Shown here piece by piece: positions 1-10,831 of a stretch of 64,000 bases of DNA (its first letter is position 1; each line of letters begins with the position of its first letter). The DNA is from Ampullaceana balthica. Taxonomy: Eukaryota; Mollusca; Gastropoda; Lymnaeidae. Below the pieces are notes generated by a model that did no database searches, had not been told where the DNA came from, and saw only the letters and a program-made list of their open reading frames with translations. A program made the translations under genes and the position numbers. The stretch spans positions 149,364 through 213,363 of the forward strand of contig CALYLW010000738.1 in NCBI GenBank assembly GCA_944989445.1, written 5' to 3'.

Positions 1-3000
1 ACGGTCCCTGCTACCACGTCAGTACAAGTAAATTAGAGCATGATCCCCGCTACCACGTCAGTACAAGTAAATTAGAGCATGGTCCCCGCTACCACGTCAG
101 TACAAGTAAATTAGAGCATGGTCCCTGCTACCACGTCAGTACAAGTAAATTAGAGCATGGTCCCTGCTTCCACGTCAGTACAAGTAAATTAGAGCACTGG
201 TCCCTGCCACCACGTCAGTACAAGTAAATTAGAGCATGATCCCCGCTACCACGTCAGTACAAGTAAATTAGAGCATGGTCCCTGCTACCACGTCAGTACA
301 ACTAAATTAGAGCATGATCCCCTGCTACCACGTCAGTACAAGTAAATTAGAGCATGGTCCCTGCTACCACGTCAGTACAAGTAAATTAGAGCATGGTCCC
401 TGCTACCACGTCAGTACAAGTAAATTAGAGCATGGTCCCCTGCTACCACGTCAGTACAAGTAAATTAGAGCATGGTCCCTGCTACCACGTCAGTACAAGT
501 AAATTAGAACATGGTCCCTGCTACCACGTCAGTACAAGTAAATTAGAGCACGGTCCCTGCTACCACGTCAGTACAAGTAAATTAGAGCATGATCCCCGCT
601 ACCACGTCAGTACAAGTAAATTAGAGCATGATCCCCGCTACCACGTCAGTACAAGTAAATTAGAACATGGTCCCTGCTACCACGTCAGTACAAGTAAATT
701 AGAGCATGGTCCCTGCTACCACGTCAGTACAAGTAAATTAGAGCATGGTCCCTGCTACCACGTCAGTACAAGTAAATTAGAGCATGATCCCCGCTACCAC
801 GTCAGTACAAGTAAATTAGAGCATGGTCCCCGCTACCACGTCAGTACAAGTAAATTAGAGCATGCTCCCCGCTACCACGTCAGTACAAGTAAATTAGAGC
901 ACGGTCACTGCTACCACGTCAGTACAAGTAAATTAGAGCATGATCCCCGCTACCACGTCAGTACAAGTAAATTAGAGCATGGTCCCCGCTATCACGTCAG
1001 TACAAGTAAATTAGAGCACGGTCCCTGCTACCACGTCAGTACAAGTAAATTAGAGCATGATCCCCGCTACCACGTCAGTACAAGTAAATTAGAGCATGAT
1101 CCCCGCTACCACGTCAGTACAAGTAAAGTAGAACATGGTCCCTGCTACCACGTCAGTACAAGTAAATTAGAGCATGGTCCCTGCTTCCACGTCAGTACAA
1201 GTAAATTAGAGCCTGGTCCCTGCCACCACGTCAGTACAAGTAAATTAGAGCATGATCCCCGCTACCACGTCAGTACAAGTAAATTAGAACATGGTCCCTG
1301 CTACCACGTCAGTACAACTAAATTAGAACATGATCCCTGCTACCACGTCAGTACAAGTAAATTAGAGCATGGTCCCTGCTACCACGTCAGTACGAGTAAA
1401 TTAGAGCATGGTCCCTGCTACCACGTCAGTACAAGTAAATTAGAGCATGGTCCCTGCTACCACGTCAGTACAAGTAAATTAGAGCATGGTCCCTGCTACC
1501 ACGTCAGTACAAGTAAATTAGAACATGGTCCCTGCTACCACGTCAGTACAAGTAAATTAGAACACGGTCTCCGCTACCACGTCAGTACAAGTCAATTAGA
1601 ACATGGTCCCTGCTACCACGTCAGTACAAGTAAATTAGAACACGGTCCCCGCTACCACGTCAGTACAAGTAAATTAGAACATGGTCCCTGCTACCACGTC
1701 AGTAAGAGTAAATTAGAGCACGGTCCCTGCTACCACGTCAGTACAAGTAAATTAGAGCATGGTCCCTGCTACCACGTCAGTACAAGTAAATTATAGCATG
1801 GTCCCTGCTACCACGTCAGTACAAGTAAATTAGAGCATGGTCCCCGCTACCACGTCAGTACAAGTAAATTAGAACATGGTCCTTGCGACCACGTCAGTAC
1901 AAGTAAATTAGAGCATGGTCCCTGCTACCACGTCAGTACAAGTAAATTAGAGCATGGTCCCTGCTACCACGTCAGTACAAGTAAATTAGAGCATGGCCCC
2001 TGCTACCACGTCAGTACAAGTAAGTTAGAGCACGGTCCCTGCTACCAAGTCAGTACAAGTAAATTAGAACATGGTCCCTGCTACCACGTGAGTACAAGTA
2101 AATTAGAACACGGTCCCCGCTACCACGTCAGTACAAGTCAATTAGAACATGGTCCCTGCTACCACGTCAGTACAAACAAATTAGAACACGGTCCCGCTAC
2201 CACGTCAGTGCAAGTAAATTAGAACATGGTCCCTGCTACCACGTCAGTACAAGTAAATTAGAGCACGGTCCCTGCTACCACGTCAGTACAAGTAAATTAG
2301 AGCACGGTCCCTGCTTCCACGTCAGTACAAGTAAATTAGAGCATGGTCCCTGCTACCACGTCAGTACAAGTAAATTAGAGCATGGTCCCTGCTACCACGT
2401 CAGTACAAGTAAATTAGAGCACGGTCCCTGCTACCACGTCAGTACAAGTAAATTAGAGCACGGTCCCTGCTACCACGTCAGTACAAGTAAATAGAGCATG
2501 TTCCTTGCTACCACGTCAGTACAAGAAAATGAGAGCACGGTCCATGCTACCACGTCAGTACAAGTAAATTAGAACATGGTCCCTGCTACCACGTCAGTAC
2601 AAGTAAATTAGAACATGGTCCCCGCTACCACGTCAGTACAAGTAAATTACAACATGGTCCCTGCTACCACGTCAGTAAAAGTAAATTAGAGCACGGTCCC
2701 TGCTACCACGTCAGTACAAGTTAATTAGAGCACGGTCCTGCTACCACGTCAGTACAAGTAAATTAGAGCATGGTCCCTGCTACCACGTCAGTACAAGTAA
2801 ATTAGAGCACGGTCCATGCTACCTTGTCAGTACAAGTAAATTAGAGCACGGTCCCTGCTACCACGTCAGTACAAGTAAATTAGAACATGGTCCCTGCTAC
2901 CACGTCAGTACAAGTAAATTAGAGCACGGTCCCTGCTACCACGTCAGTACAAGTAAATTAGAGCACGGTCTCTGCTACTACGTCAGTACAAGTAAATTAG

Positions 3001-3636
3001 AGCACGGTCCCTGCTACCACGTCAGTACAAATAAATTAGAACATGGTCCCTGCTACCACGTCAGTACAAGTAAATTAGAGCACGGTCCCTGCTACCACGT
3101 CAGTACAAGTAAATTAGAACATGGTCCCTGCTACCACGTCAGTACAAGTAAATTAGAACACGGTCCCTGCTACCACGTCAGTACAAGTAAATTAGAACAT
3201 GGTCCCTGCTACCACGTAAGTACAAGTAAATTAGAACAAGGTCCCTGCTACCACGTCATTACAAGTAAATTAGAACATGGTCCCTGCTACCACGTCAGTA
3301 CCAGTAAATTAGAACACGGTCCCTGCTACCACGTCAGTACAAGTAAATTAGGACATGGTCCCTGCTACCACGTCAGTATCAGTAAATTAGAACACGGTCC
3401 CTGCTACCACGTCAGTACAAGTAAATTAGAGCATGGTCCCTGCTACCACGTCAGTACAAGTAAATTAGACCTCGGTCCCTGCTACCACGTCAGTACAAGT
3501 AAATTAGATCACGGTCCCTGCTACCACGTCAGTACAAGTAAATTAGATCACGGTCCCTGCTACCACGTCAGTACAAGTAAATTAGAGCATGGTCCCTGCT
3601 ACCACGTCAGTACAAGTAAATTAGAACATGGTCCCT
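1..3636. repeat. 39-bp satellite array (about 93 units)
   Basis: Head-to-tail units of 39 bp fill the window from its first base, so the array continues to the left. The unit core reads ctaccacgtcagtacaagta followed by aattagag and catggtccctg. Variation is concentrated at a few sites: catgg or cacgg, ccctg or ccccg, gagca or gaaca. Because 39 is a multiple of 3, one frame stays open from 432 to 1796 (454 codons, a 13-residue repeat around YHVSTSKLE). The frame opens and closes at chance indels (one unit near 310-320 has an extra base) or point changes, so I treat it as non-coding. Units from about 2480 to 3240 carry more private substitutions and small indels than those at 600-1500. Confidence 0.97.
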
Positions 3637-3790
3637 GGAGCAATGGAAACAAATTCCTGCCGTTCCGCCATATTAAAAAGTTTGAGAAGCACTGTGCTAA
3701 TTTGCACTGCGACTGCTCAGTAACACAAGCATATACGTGGGTGATCAATATGAGCTGTATGTTTTCTACAAGGGTAGAATCCATTAAAGC
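3637..3790. other. short unassigned spacer
   Basis: Sequence between the satellite edge and the probable 5' end of the plus-strand LINE. No repeat, RNA gene or coding signal was recognised. Confidence 0.5.
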
Positions 3791-3981
3791 GGTAATTTAA
3801 GTGTGTGACAACCTATGAACTCCGCCGTAGCCGGTACCAAGCCCGGGTGAGAGAGGAGGATGGTTGTGCGAAGGGCTAGCATCCCTTCCCATAAAAAAAA
3901 AGCCTTGCTACAAAAACACGACCAAAGAAAAAAATAGGAAACTCGGACCTTGGAGATGATGGGTCTCTTAACAGAGAGCTA

Positions 3982-4440
3982 ATGAAGCTTGGTGGCCAAA
4001 GCCAACTGGAAACCACCCGGCAGACAACCATCCTCTCCACTAAGACCACCACCTGCCTAGGAACATGGAACGTAAGGACCATGTTTGAAGCTGGAAAAGC
4101 TGCCCAAGTTGCTGCCGAAATGCAACGGTACAAGCTAGCCATCTTGGGGATGAGTGAAGCCCGATGGACTGGCTCAGGCCAGATGAAGCTCAGCACAGGA
4201 GAACTGCTAATATATTCAGGCCATGATGAAGAAATCGCAGCTCACACCCAAGGAGTAGCACTCATGCTTTCCAAAACTGCTCAGAACGCCCTTATAGGAT
4301 GGGAAGCCCATGGCCCCCGGATAATCACCGCAAGATGTAATACCAAAAAAAGCAAGAAGTCAATATGGATCTTCTTCAGTTATACGCTCCTACTAACGAC
4401 AGTAAAGAAGAGGACAAAGAGGACTTCTACAACAGACTGA
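3982..4440 (+). pseudogene. LINE endonuclease domain, N-terminal part (broken)
   Basis: Encodes the start of an exonuclease-endonuclease-phosphatase fold. The Asn-bearing motif LGTWNVRTMFEAGKAAQVA and the Glu-bearing motif ILGMSEARW are both present around residues 27-60. From about codon 115 the frame is wrong: the expected YAPTNDSKEEDKEDF segment lies in another frame at about 4380-4420. There are therefore two compensating indels inside the endonuclease, near the A-run at 4344 and before 4474. The downstream frame that starts at 4474 is the same frame as this one, which fits a single ancestral ORF. As part of LINE-1 it would have nicked target DNA for target-primed reverse transcription. 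Confidence 0.85.
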
Positions 4441-4473
4441 GAACCCTTATCCAAAAGTGTTCAAAGGAGCAAT

Positions 4474-5847
4474 GTGATTATACTAATGGGTGACCTAAAT
4501 GCAAAAATAGGCAGCAACAATAATGGATATGAAGAATGCATGGGAACACATGGCCTCGGAGAGATGAACGAAAATGGTGAAAGGCTAGTAGATCTATGTG
4601 CTGCAGATGGACTTTTCATCAGTGGAAGCCTCTTCATGCATAGAAATATCCACAAAGCAACATGGATGTCACCAGATGTGTCAACTGCTAACCAAATCGA
4701 TCATATCTGTATCTGCAAAAAGTTTAGAAGATCTCTCCAAGATGTAAGGGTAAAAAGAGGGGCAGATGTAGCCTCAGATCATCATCTACTGATTGCCAAA
4801 CTAAGGCTCAAATTGAAAAAGAATTGGACAAGTGAGGGAAGCAAGCGCCAACGTTTTAACACTACTCTTTTGAAAGGGGAACCAAAACTTAATGAGTTCA
4901 AACTTACGCTAACAAACAAATTCCAGATCTTGCAAGAACTTGGCAACGAAGAAACAGTTGACCAAAACTGGAAAAGCTTCAAAGAAATACTTACGACCAC
5001 CTGTGAAGAAGTGTTGGGTCCCAGACAACAAACGCATAAAGAATGGATTTCTAATGAAACCATGGAGAAAATCCAACAGAGGAAAAAGAAGAAGGCAAAT
5101 CTAAACAACAGCCGCACCAGAACCGAAAAAGCTAGAGCATCAGCAGAATACGCAGAAGCCAATAAAGACGTTAAACGTAGTATAAAGTCAGATAAAAAGA
5201 ACTACATAGAAGGATTAGCACTTGAAGCAGAAGAGGCAGCTTACCATGGAAACACAAGAGAACTATTCAGTACAATAAAAAAGCTATCCGGAAAGTTCAA
5301 AAATCCAGAGAGACCTGTTAAAACTAAAGATGGGAAATCTATACCTGATGAAGAGGGTCAGAAAAAAAGATGGATAGAACATTTTGAAGAACTCCTCAAC
5401 CGACAAGCCCCACAATACAAACTCAACATAGAGCCAGCAGAACAAGATCTAGAAATAGACTGCAGCACACCCACAAAACAAGAGATAAGCAGAGCAATTA
5501 AACAACTAAAGAAAGGCAAAGCGGCTGGTCCAGACAGAATACCAGCAGAAGCCTTGGCAGCAGATATTACGACTAGCTCTGCAATGCTACACTCTCTTTT
5601 CAAGAAAATATGGGAGGAAGAACAGATTCCGACGGAGTGGAAAGAAGGACATCTCATTAAGCTCCCAAAGAAAGGAGATCTTAGCTCTTGCTCCAACTAT
5701 AGAGGAATAACTCTGCTATCCATACCAAGCAAAGTATTTAACAGAGTGCTGCTACACAGAATGAGGGACGAAATAGACACCCATCTTACAGACCAACAAG
5801 CCGTTTTAGAAAAGATAGATCATGCACTGACCAGATTGCCCCCCTGA
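4474..5847 (+). pseudogene. LINE endonuclease C-terminus plus reverse transcriptase N-terminus (broken)
   Basis: 457 codons. Residues 1-110 finish the endonuclease: MGDLNAKIG near the start, ANQIDHICI, and the catalytic-type SDHHLLIAKLRLKL near residue 102. A basic, helical linker follows. RT motifs begin around residue 350 (AAGPDRIPAEAL), then EWKEGHLIKLPKKGD and YRGITLLSIPSKVFNRVLL. The frame is lost near 5800: the text after QAVLEKIDHAL is the shifted form of a conserved Gln-Ala-Gly-Phe-Arg region, and the true continuation runs in the frame used from 5848 onward. This supports a single indel at about 5800-5815. Confidence 0.85.
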
Positions 5848-6980
5848 GAATTATATTGGAACAATCCCTGGAGTGGAACTCACCACTATACATCAACTTT
5901 ATTGACTATGAGAAGGCTTTCGATAGTGTTGACAGGCCAACCCTGTGGACGTTAATAAGACACTACGGGATACCACAACAACTGACTGACATAATTAAGG
6001 CTTCCTACGAAGGACTTACATGTAGAATTGTTCATGGCCAACAAACAACAGCGGCTTTTGGGGTACAGACCGGAGTCAGACAGGGGTGTCTGCTTTAACT
6101 ATTCTTTTTTCTGCTAACCATCGACTGGATAATGAAAATGTCTACAGAGCAGAAGAGAAATGGTATCCAGTGGACACTATGGAAAAAACTTGATGACCTG
6201 GACTTTGCAGATGATCTGGCATTAATATCGCACTCACAGCAAGAGATGCAGGAGAAAAACAACTATGTAGCACAATTCTCTGCCTGCCTTGGCCTGAACA
6301 TCCATAAAGGAAAAAGCAAAGTCCTTAAAATAAATATATCAAGCAACACTCCAATAATACTGGAAGGAAAAAATCTCGCGGAGGTGGATAGTTTCACATA
6401 CCTTGGAAGCATCATTGACACACAAGGAGGGACTGAAGCCGATGTAAGAATGAGAATTGGCAAAGCAAGAACAGCATTTAAACAGCTAAAAAAAGTTTGG
6501 AACTGTAAAATCTTGACTCTCCATACCAAATTCAGGATATTCAACACCACAGTAAAGCCTGTCTTGTTGTATGGAACAGAAACATGGCGAATAAAAGCAG
6601 CCATTTCAAAAAAGCTTCAAGCTTTTATAAACACATGTCTCCGAACAATTCTCCGAATCCGCTGGCCAAATGTCATCACCAACGAAGACCTCTGGCAACG
6701 CACACAACAAGAGCCAGTGGAAGAGCTAATACGCCAGCGCAGATGGAGATGGATTGGCCACACTCTCAGAATACCTACATCCAGCATTGTGAGACAAGCC
6801 CTCACATGGAACACCCATGGCAAGAGAAAAAGAGGTCGTCCCAAAACGACCTGGAGAAGGGAACTGGAGGCAGACACCAAAATGAGCGGGCACAGCTGGG
6901 GGCAGATAGAAAGATTTGCGCAGGACCGGGATGCCTGGAGAACCTTTGTTCGTGGCCTATGTCCCAGTATCTTTAGATAG
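5848..6980 (+). pseudogene. LINE reverse transcriptase palm and C-terminal domain (one nonsense codon)
   Basis: Contains the RT active-site regions: FIDYEKAFDSVDRPTLW with the first catalytic Asp, GVRQGCLL, then LDFADDLALISHS, where FADD is the catalytic pair. Next come FTYLGSIIDTQGG and the C-terminal signatures LLYGTETWR, RWRWIGHTLR and KRKRGRPKTTWRRE. A TAA at 6096-6098 interrupts directly after GCLL, with the same frame continuing on both sides, so it is a point nonsense rather than a shift. The stop at 6980 is probably the genuine end, because the family usually finishes shortly after a W-R-x-x-V-x-G-L-C-P-like segment, seen here as WRTFVRGLCP. Confidence 0.87.
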
Positions 6981-7110
6981 TACATCCAAATCGTTGTCGT
7001 AACTTTACTAAGTAGCTTAGTAACAAGCATTGAACGCAGTAACTTAAGTTAAAAACATCCGCTTATAGCAGTAACTTTACTTAATGACAACCATTGAACG
7101 CGGTAACTTG

Positions 7111-7735
7111 ACCTAGACAGGAAAGGCTGTAGTACAAAAAATTTTGACTGACCTGAACTGAAGTCCATCCCCACCTTGACCAGAAGAACGCTCGCGCAGA
7201 CCATGACGAAAACAACCAGTTTCCTCATGACTGAGGACGATGTCATCATTTCAACTATATGTTGTCGCCAGGTCCAAGCCTGTGTAAGTGTGTGTGTCCC
7301 CGAGACCTTGTATGAAAGACAAAGGGTTAATAATGCTAAGCGTAAGTTCAGCAGCGGTGAAACAACGCAGTCAGCGCTCCAGCTGCTCGCCGCCGTCCGG
7401 TGGCCATCTTAGGAGTGGGCATGGCGAATGAAATTCTTGAGCGAGTAGGGTCAAATGAATGTAAAAGCGGCCCACTTTTCAAGTTCGGTTTGGACAAACG
7501 CTAATCTTATCAGTTACAGATACTCCTTCCGTACAGAAGATTATTGCGCCCTACGCTTATCCGTGGTCCGTGTCAATTCCTGCATTGTTATTAGAATTTT
7601 AAATGTTGATAAAGTGTTGGTTTTCCTGGTTTGTTCAGGCAACCCAAACCACGCCTGAATTCCGGACGGGAAGAACGAGAATTTGTTGGTGTTTGTTCTT
7701 ACATACGGAATAAAAAAAATTGTTTGTATCCCTAT
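7111..7735. other. unassigned intergenic sequence
   Basis: I find no protein motif, tandem repeat or TIR pair. A GC-richer stretch at 7340-7450 and the phrase ggcaacccaaaccacgcc near 7640 resemble decayed repeat sequence. A weak resemblance to aaccctaatcacgc near 29800 is noted, but it is too short to support a family. Confidence 0.4.
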
Positions 7736-8645
7736 GTCTATCTGAGGGTTATATTAAGTTATCTTTGCGTTGTAATTCCAAGTTAGAATTAATTGCCTAA
7801 TGTATTATTACTACTTTCCCTTTTGTTCTTCTATCCTCTAGTGTTTCAAGGCTTAATGATTTAACTAATGGTGTTAGTCTTTTCAGTTTCGAATATTCTC
7901 CAGTAATGAATCTAGATGCTCTCTTTTGAATGTTTTCTAGTTTATCAATGTTTTCTTTGGTTGATGGGTCCAATACAGAAGATGCATATTCTAGTACAGG
8001 TCTCACCAAAGTGAGGTAGCATTTTAGTTTTATATTCTTATTACCTCTGAAAAAGTTTCTTTCTATAAAGCCTAAGGTTTTGTTCGATTTTTAATTACTT
8101 CATTGACATGGGGATTCCATGATAGTTTCTCATTTATTATTACTCCCAAGTATTTTGAATCTTTAGTTTGGATTAGTTTCCATGAAAGAGATGTTTTGAA
8201 TTTATTTGTTTCCTTTTCTTTTTTACTCTTAACGATTGACACTCCTCTGGGTGGAAAGACAATCTACTGTTACTTTCCCATTTTATTAATTCATTTAGGT
8301 TTTTTGGTAAGATTTTGCTATCTTGTTCTGATTTAATTATTCTATAGATTATACACTCATCAGCATATAAACTTAAATTTTGTCCCTGTTGAGATGTTGT
8401 GGGGTAAATCATTTATAAATAAAAAAGAGTAGGGGACCTAACACAGTTCCTTGTGGAACTCATGACTTATTGGTTATTGGTGCTGATTTAGATTAATTCA
8501 TTATTACAGTTTGATCTCTACCCAAAAGGAAGTCTTGGATCCATGATGTATGGAACATGAGATTCCAAAGTAGTTACGTTTTTTGAGGAAACTAACATGT
8601 GAACTTTGTCAAACTAATGCTTTTGAGAATTCTAGTAATATTGTT
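7736..8645 (-). pseudogene. jockey/CR1-like reverse transcriptase fragment, 5'-truncated
   Basis: Read on the minus strand, successive frames give, in the correct order, the RT signatures FSKAFDKV, WIQDFLLGRDQTV, PQGTVLGPLLFLFINDL, LSLYADECIIYR, KYLGVIINEKLSWNPHV, FIERNFFRGNKNIKLKCYL and RPVLEYASSVLDPSTKENI with KLENIQKRASRF. This is the C-terminal half of the RT used by jockey and CR1-type LINEs. The catalytic YADD is altered to YADE. At least three frameshifts separate the pieces (near 8400, 8170 and 8080). The conceptual coding sequence ends at 7797, and an AT-rich 3' tail follows to about 7736. It is a 5'-truncated dead copy, as is usual for LINEs. Confidence 0.85.
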
Positions 8646-9241
8646 TATTGCATTGTATTGTATTGTATTGTATGGCATCCGTCCGTCCTCATGGGACTAT
8701 GGCGTGTACTCCTGCTGCTCTGCCCCTCCCTCCCCTTTCTCCTGGCCCTTCTCTCTTCACTTAAAGATATGAGGGATGCTTCCGCGACATGAATGCCCTC
8801 ACGCACTTTTGCCCGCAAGGAGGTGCGCTCCTCGGCAATGGTCTCCTACGTTTTATGGTCTATCTGTGCCTTTTGACAGATCATCTATTAAATCAATTAA
8901 TTGTGTTTCACAGTAAAATGCTTCACTAGCATTTCTTGTCAATAGTCATTATTTTAAAATCATTTTTTTTTGTTGAAAGGTTTCTTTGTGCGTCAATTAC
9001 GTTGTCTAATTAACATTACATAAAGAAAATTAAAAAGAATGATTCCTTTTGGATATAACTTAAATTTTAGCTTTCTGGAATAATCATGCACTTTAAATGG
9101 AATGGCGTAAGTTAGTGTTACTTTTTTTCTCCTCTCAGAGGACAAAAATGCATTTCGGCGCAAATTCTGCTTTCAGATCTTTAGAAATAATTCTCCCACC
9201 CACCCCTTTCCTCACGTGACAGCAATGTCTTTTATCAAGTA
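8646..9241. other. unassigned AT-rich sequence with short tgtat repeat
   Basis: 8654-8671 is a short (ttgta)n run directly upstream of a GC-richer block (8672-8840) that may be an old SINE or other dispersed repeat. The remainder is AT-rich with poly(T) tracts near 8966. No coding motif is seen. Confidence 0.4.
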
Positions 9242-9357
9242 GAACTGTAGTCAGCGTGTTGAAAGAAATAGCGACAATTTGATGCACCAACTTCTAGATG
9301 CAAACAAAGACGTTTTGTGGAACTCTCTTGCGTTGGACGAAAGTACCGACAGGACAA
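9242..9357 (+). pseudogene. hAT transposase scrap (first catalytic Asp region)
   Basis: One frame from 9242 reads a ZBED5/GTF2IRD2-like hAT segment: NLMHQLLDANKDVLW, then SLALDESTD. The Asp-rich LDESTD block is the conserved region carrying the first catalytic Asp in this hAT group. Homology stops at 9357, where an unrelated short direct duplication (acaggacaaggtggcgttgt, at about 9351 and 9387) begins. It is too short to function. Confidence 0.7.
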
Positions 9358-10065
9358 GGTGGCGTTGTTGTTGATCATTGACGACAGGACAAGGTGGCGT
9401 TGTTGTTTGATTTTCCTTTGACGTCCAGAATGAGCATTTAATAATTGATAGTTTCTCTCCAGCCCTAAGCGAACAACCTGTCTCTTTGTTCCGTGTTTAA
9501 TGCTCGCGCGCGACTAAAGCCTCGTGAACAAAGAATGTTTTGACTTTTCAAAGTTAGCCGGAGGTAATAAAAAAAAACTTTAAAAACCAAGTTTTTTACT
9601 ATAAATCCTTTATGTACGAGACGTAACTAAAAGAATGTTCATTATAGTGCGCAGCGCAAGACCATCAAAAAATACAAAATTGCAGTTGTGTCGTAAAACA
9701 TGTTTAATATAATGCGCACCGATCAGGAATGTGTATATAAAAAGAGTTGTCAATAAAATACGCACCTTATTTCGTGACAGAAAGGTTGTTCAATAGAATA
9801 CGCACACTTAAACTCTATCTAAAAAAATAACATGATACATAGGAATAAATAAAATAATCTAAAAAATCAATATTTTAATTACGGTACATGCGATCGATCT
9901 GAAATTGTAATACATTGTTTTTATTATGGGTACAAAACAGCCTGCAAAATTTCAGCTCGCTAGCTTACGAGCAAGTGGGTTAAAAATCGATCAAAAGTTT
10001 TGGCGACAAGCAAGCAAGGGCGGTCGGCCGCAGACACCACGAGTTAATATAAAGGATTTAAAAAA
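9358..10065 (+). repeat. modular dispersed repeat, copy A
   Basis: About 700 bp repeated with high similarity at 10832-11521. It has two recognisable modules. Module 1 (about 9598-9800) begins tataaatcctttatgtacga and holds four copies of a short motif of the form TTCAATATAATGCGCACC at 9637, 9704, 9750 and 9790. Module 2 (about 9810-10062) carries the ggtacatgcgatcgatctga core near 9884 and ends in gttaatataaaggatttaa. No coding capacity is visible. It probably represents a non-autonomous mobile element, but its ends and class are not resolved. Confidence 0.75.
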
Positions 10066-10285
10066 GAAAGCACTGTTGAAAACTCTCCGCTTGACTTAAG
10101 AAATGTCATCGAAGTTTCACGTGACTAAAGCAATGTGAACGGGGATTTTTAGCGACTTCTCCAATTCGGCTGGCGGTGACGAATACATAAACACTGTTGA
10201 GAAAAGTTACAGCGAAACCGCCAAAGTTTAAGAGCGGATTAGTTCTTACCGTTGGGCGTTCAAACCTTGAAAAGTTTTAACGTTT
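10066..10285 (+). repeat. duplicated 220-bp block (also at 12566-12780)
   Basis: From agaaagcactgttgaaaact onward this block matches 12566-12780 with scattered substitutions and small indels. Both copies directly follow the end of a module 2 (taatataaaggatttaaaaa), so the block travels with the modular family and is likely part of its longer form. Confidence 0.75.
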
Positions 10286-10299
10286 TTTTTTATTATTAC

Positions 10300-10600
10300 A
10301 CGCTTTTATTTAACTCACACTGTTTGTATGTTGAAATGTTGTATGTTGTATCCGTCAAATATTGTAACGTAAAATTAAACCACTTCTGATGGTCCTAGAG
10401 ATCTCAAAATTTTACCACAAATAGATCTTGGTTGACAATAGATTGTGTCAAAATTTCAGATCTGTCGAATGTACCGTAATGAAATAAATGCATTTTTAGT
10501 TTATCTTTAAATATAATCTGTATCCGTGCTATTCTTGACTTTCACGTGAATGTCACCGGAGTTCACCACCAGCCATCGGTGACCACATTCCAGGTGTTAA
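10300..10600 (-). repeat. modular dispersed repeat, inverted partial copy
   Basis: The reverse complement of this interval matches 39781-40010 (same order: tttagtttatct, the CGATCGAT-type core, a gatctctgggaccatcagaa stretch, then a ttacacgctttta-like end). Its outer part, with ggagttcaccaccagccatc, is the reverse of the sequence near 11700-11770. This copy therefore lies opposite to its neighbours at 9810 and 11285. Confidence 0.7.
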
Positions 10601-10665
10601 ACAGCTCAGTAATACGAAACTAAATCTAAATTGACATGATAATGCAAGAGGAACAACTGGAATAT

Positions 10666-10748
10666 GTGTAGCCTAGTTGGTCGAATAGTTAACGTAATGG
10701 ATTTTAGACCTGGAGGTGCTGGGTTCAATTTTCAGTTGGGGAAGCTGT
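10666..10748 (+). mobile_element. tRNA-like SINE head or tRNA pseudogene
   Basis: The stretch starts with a box A-like tagcctagttgg (10669-10680) and, about 42 bases later, has a box B-like gggttcaattt (10722-10732). These are the spacing and order of an internal RNA polymerase III promoter. The D-loop and T-loop are recognisable, but no full cloverleaf with a good acceptor stem can be drawn. It is followed by poly(T) at 10749 and AT-rich sequence. It fits a degraded tRNA-derived SINE better than a working tRNA gene. Confidence 0.5.
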
Positions 10749-10831
10749 TTTTTTTAAAATACATACATTTGTAATTAATAATTACAAAAAAGTTTACAAC
10801 TGACAACTTCTAGCGCTTTACTCTTCTCTTC

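Larger units (their letters stand above)
3791..7110 (+). mobile_element. EN-RT LINE, plus strand, decayed (LINE-1)
   Basis: A non-LTR retrotransposon of the kind often misannotated as craniofacial development protein 2-like or endonuclease-reverse transcriptase. A GC-richer leader (about 3800-3980) precedes an apurinic-type endonuclease, then a reverse transcriptase, then the C-terminal region with RWRWIGHTLR and a KRKRGRPKTTWRR basic stretch. No RNase H is visible. The family is the same broad group as the minus-strand copy at 31837-35377, but the 5' leaders differ. At least three frame breaks and one nonsense codon make it inactive. After the stop at 6980 lies a short tail with a loosely repeated gtaacttta/cattgaacgc motif (6990-7110). 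Exact ends are uncertain and I found no target duplication. Clade assignment (I/Nimb-like versus RTE-like) needs a tree. Confidence 0.85.

Noticed and set aside
432..1796. A 454-residue protein of 13-residue repeats
   Set aside because: It lies wholly inside the 39-bp satellite; the open frame is a consequence of a period divisible by three, and its ends fall at chance indels or point changes.
3982..6980. Host gene similar to craniofacial development protein 2
   Set aside because: That name is a common misannotation of LINE endonucleases; the frame carries endonuclease and reverse transcriptase motifs in LINE order and is broken.
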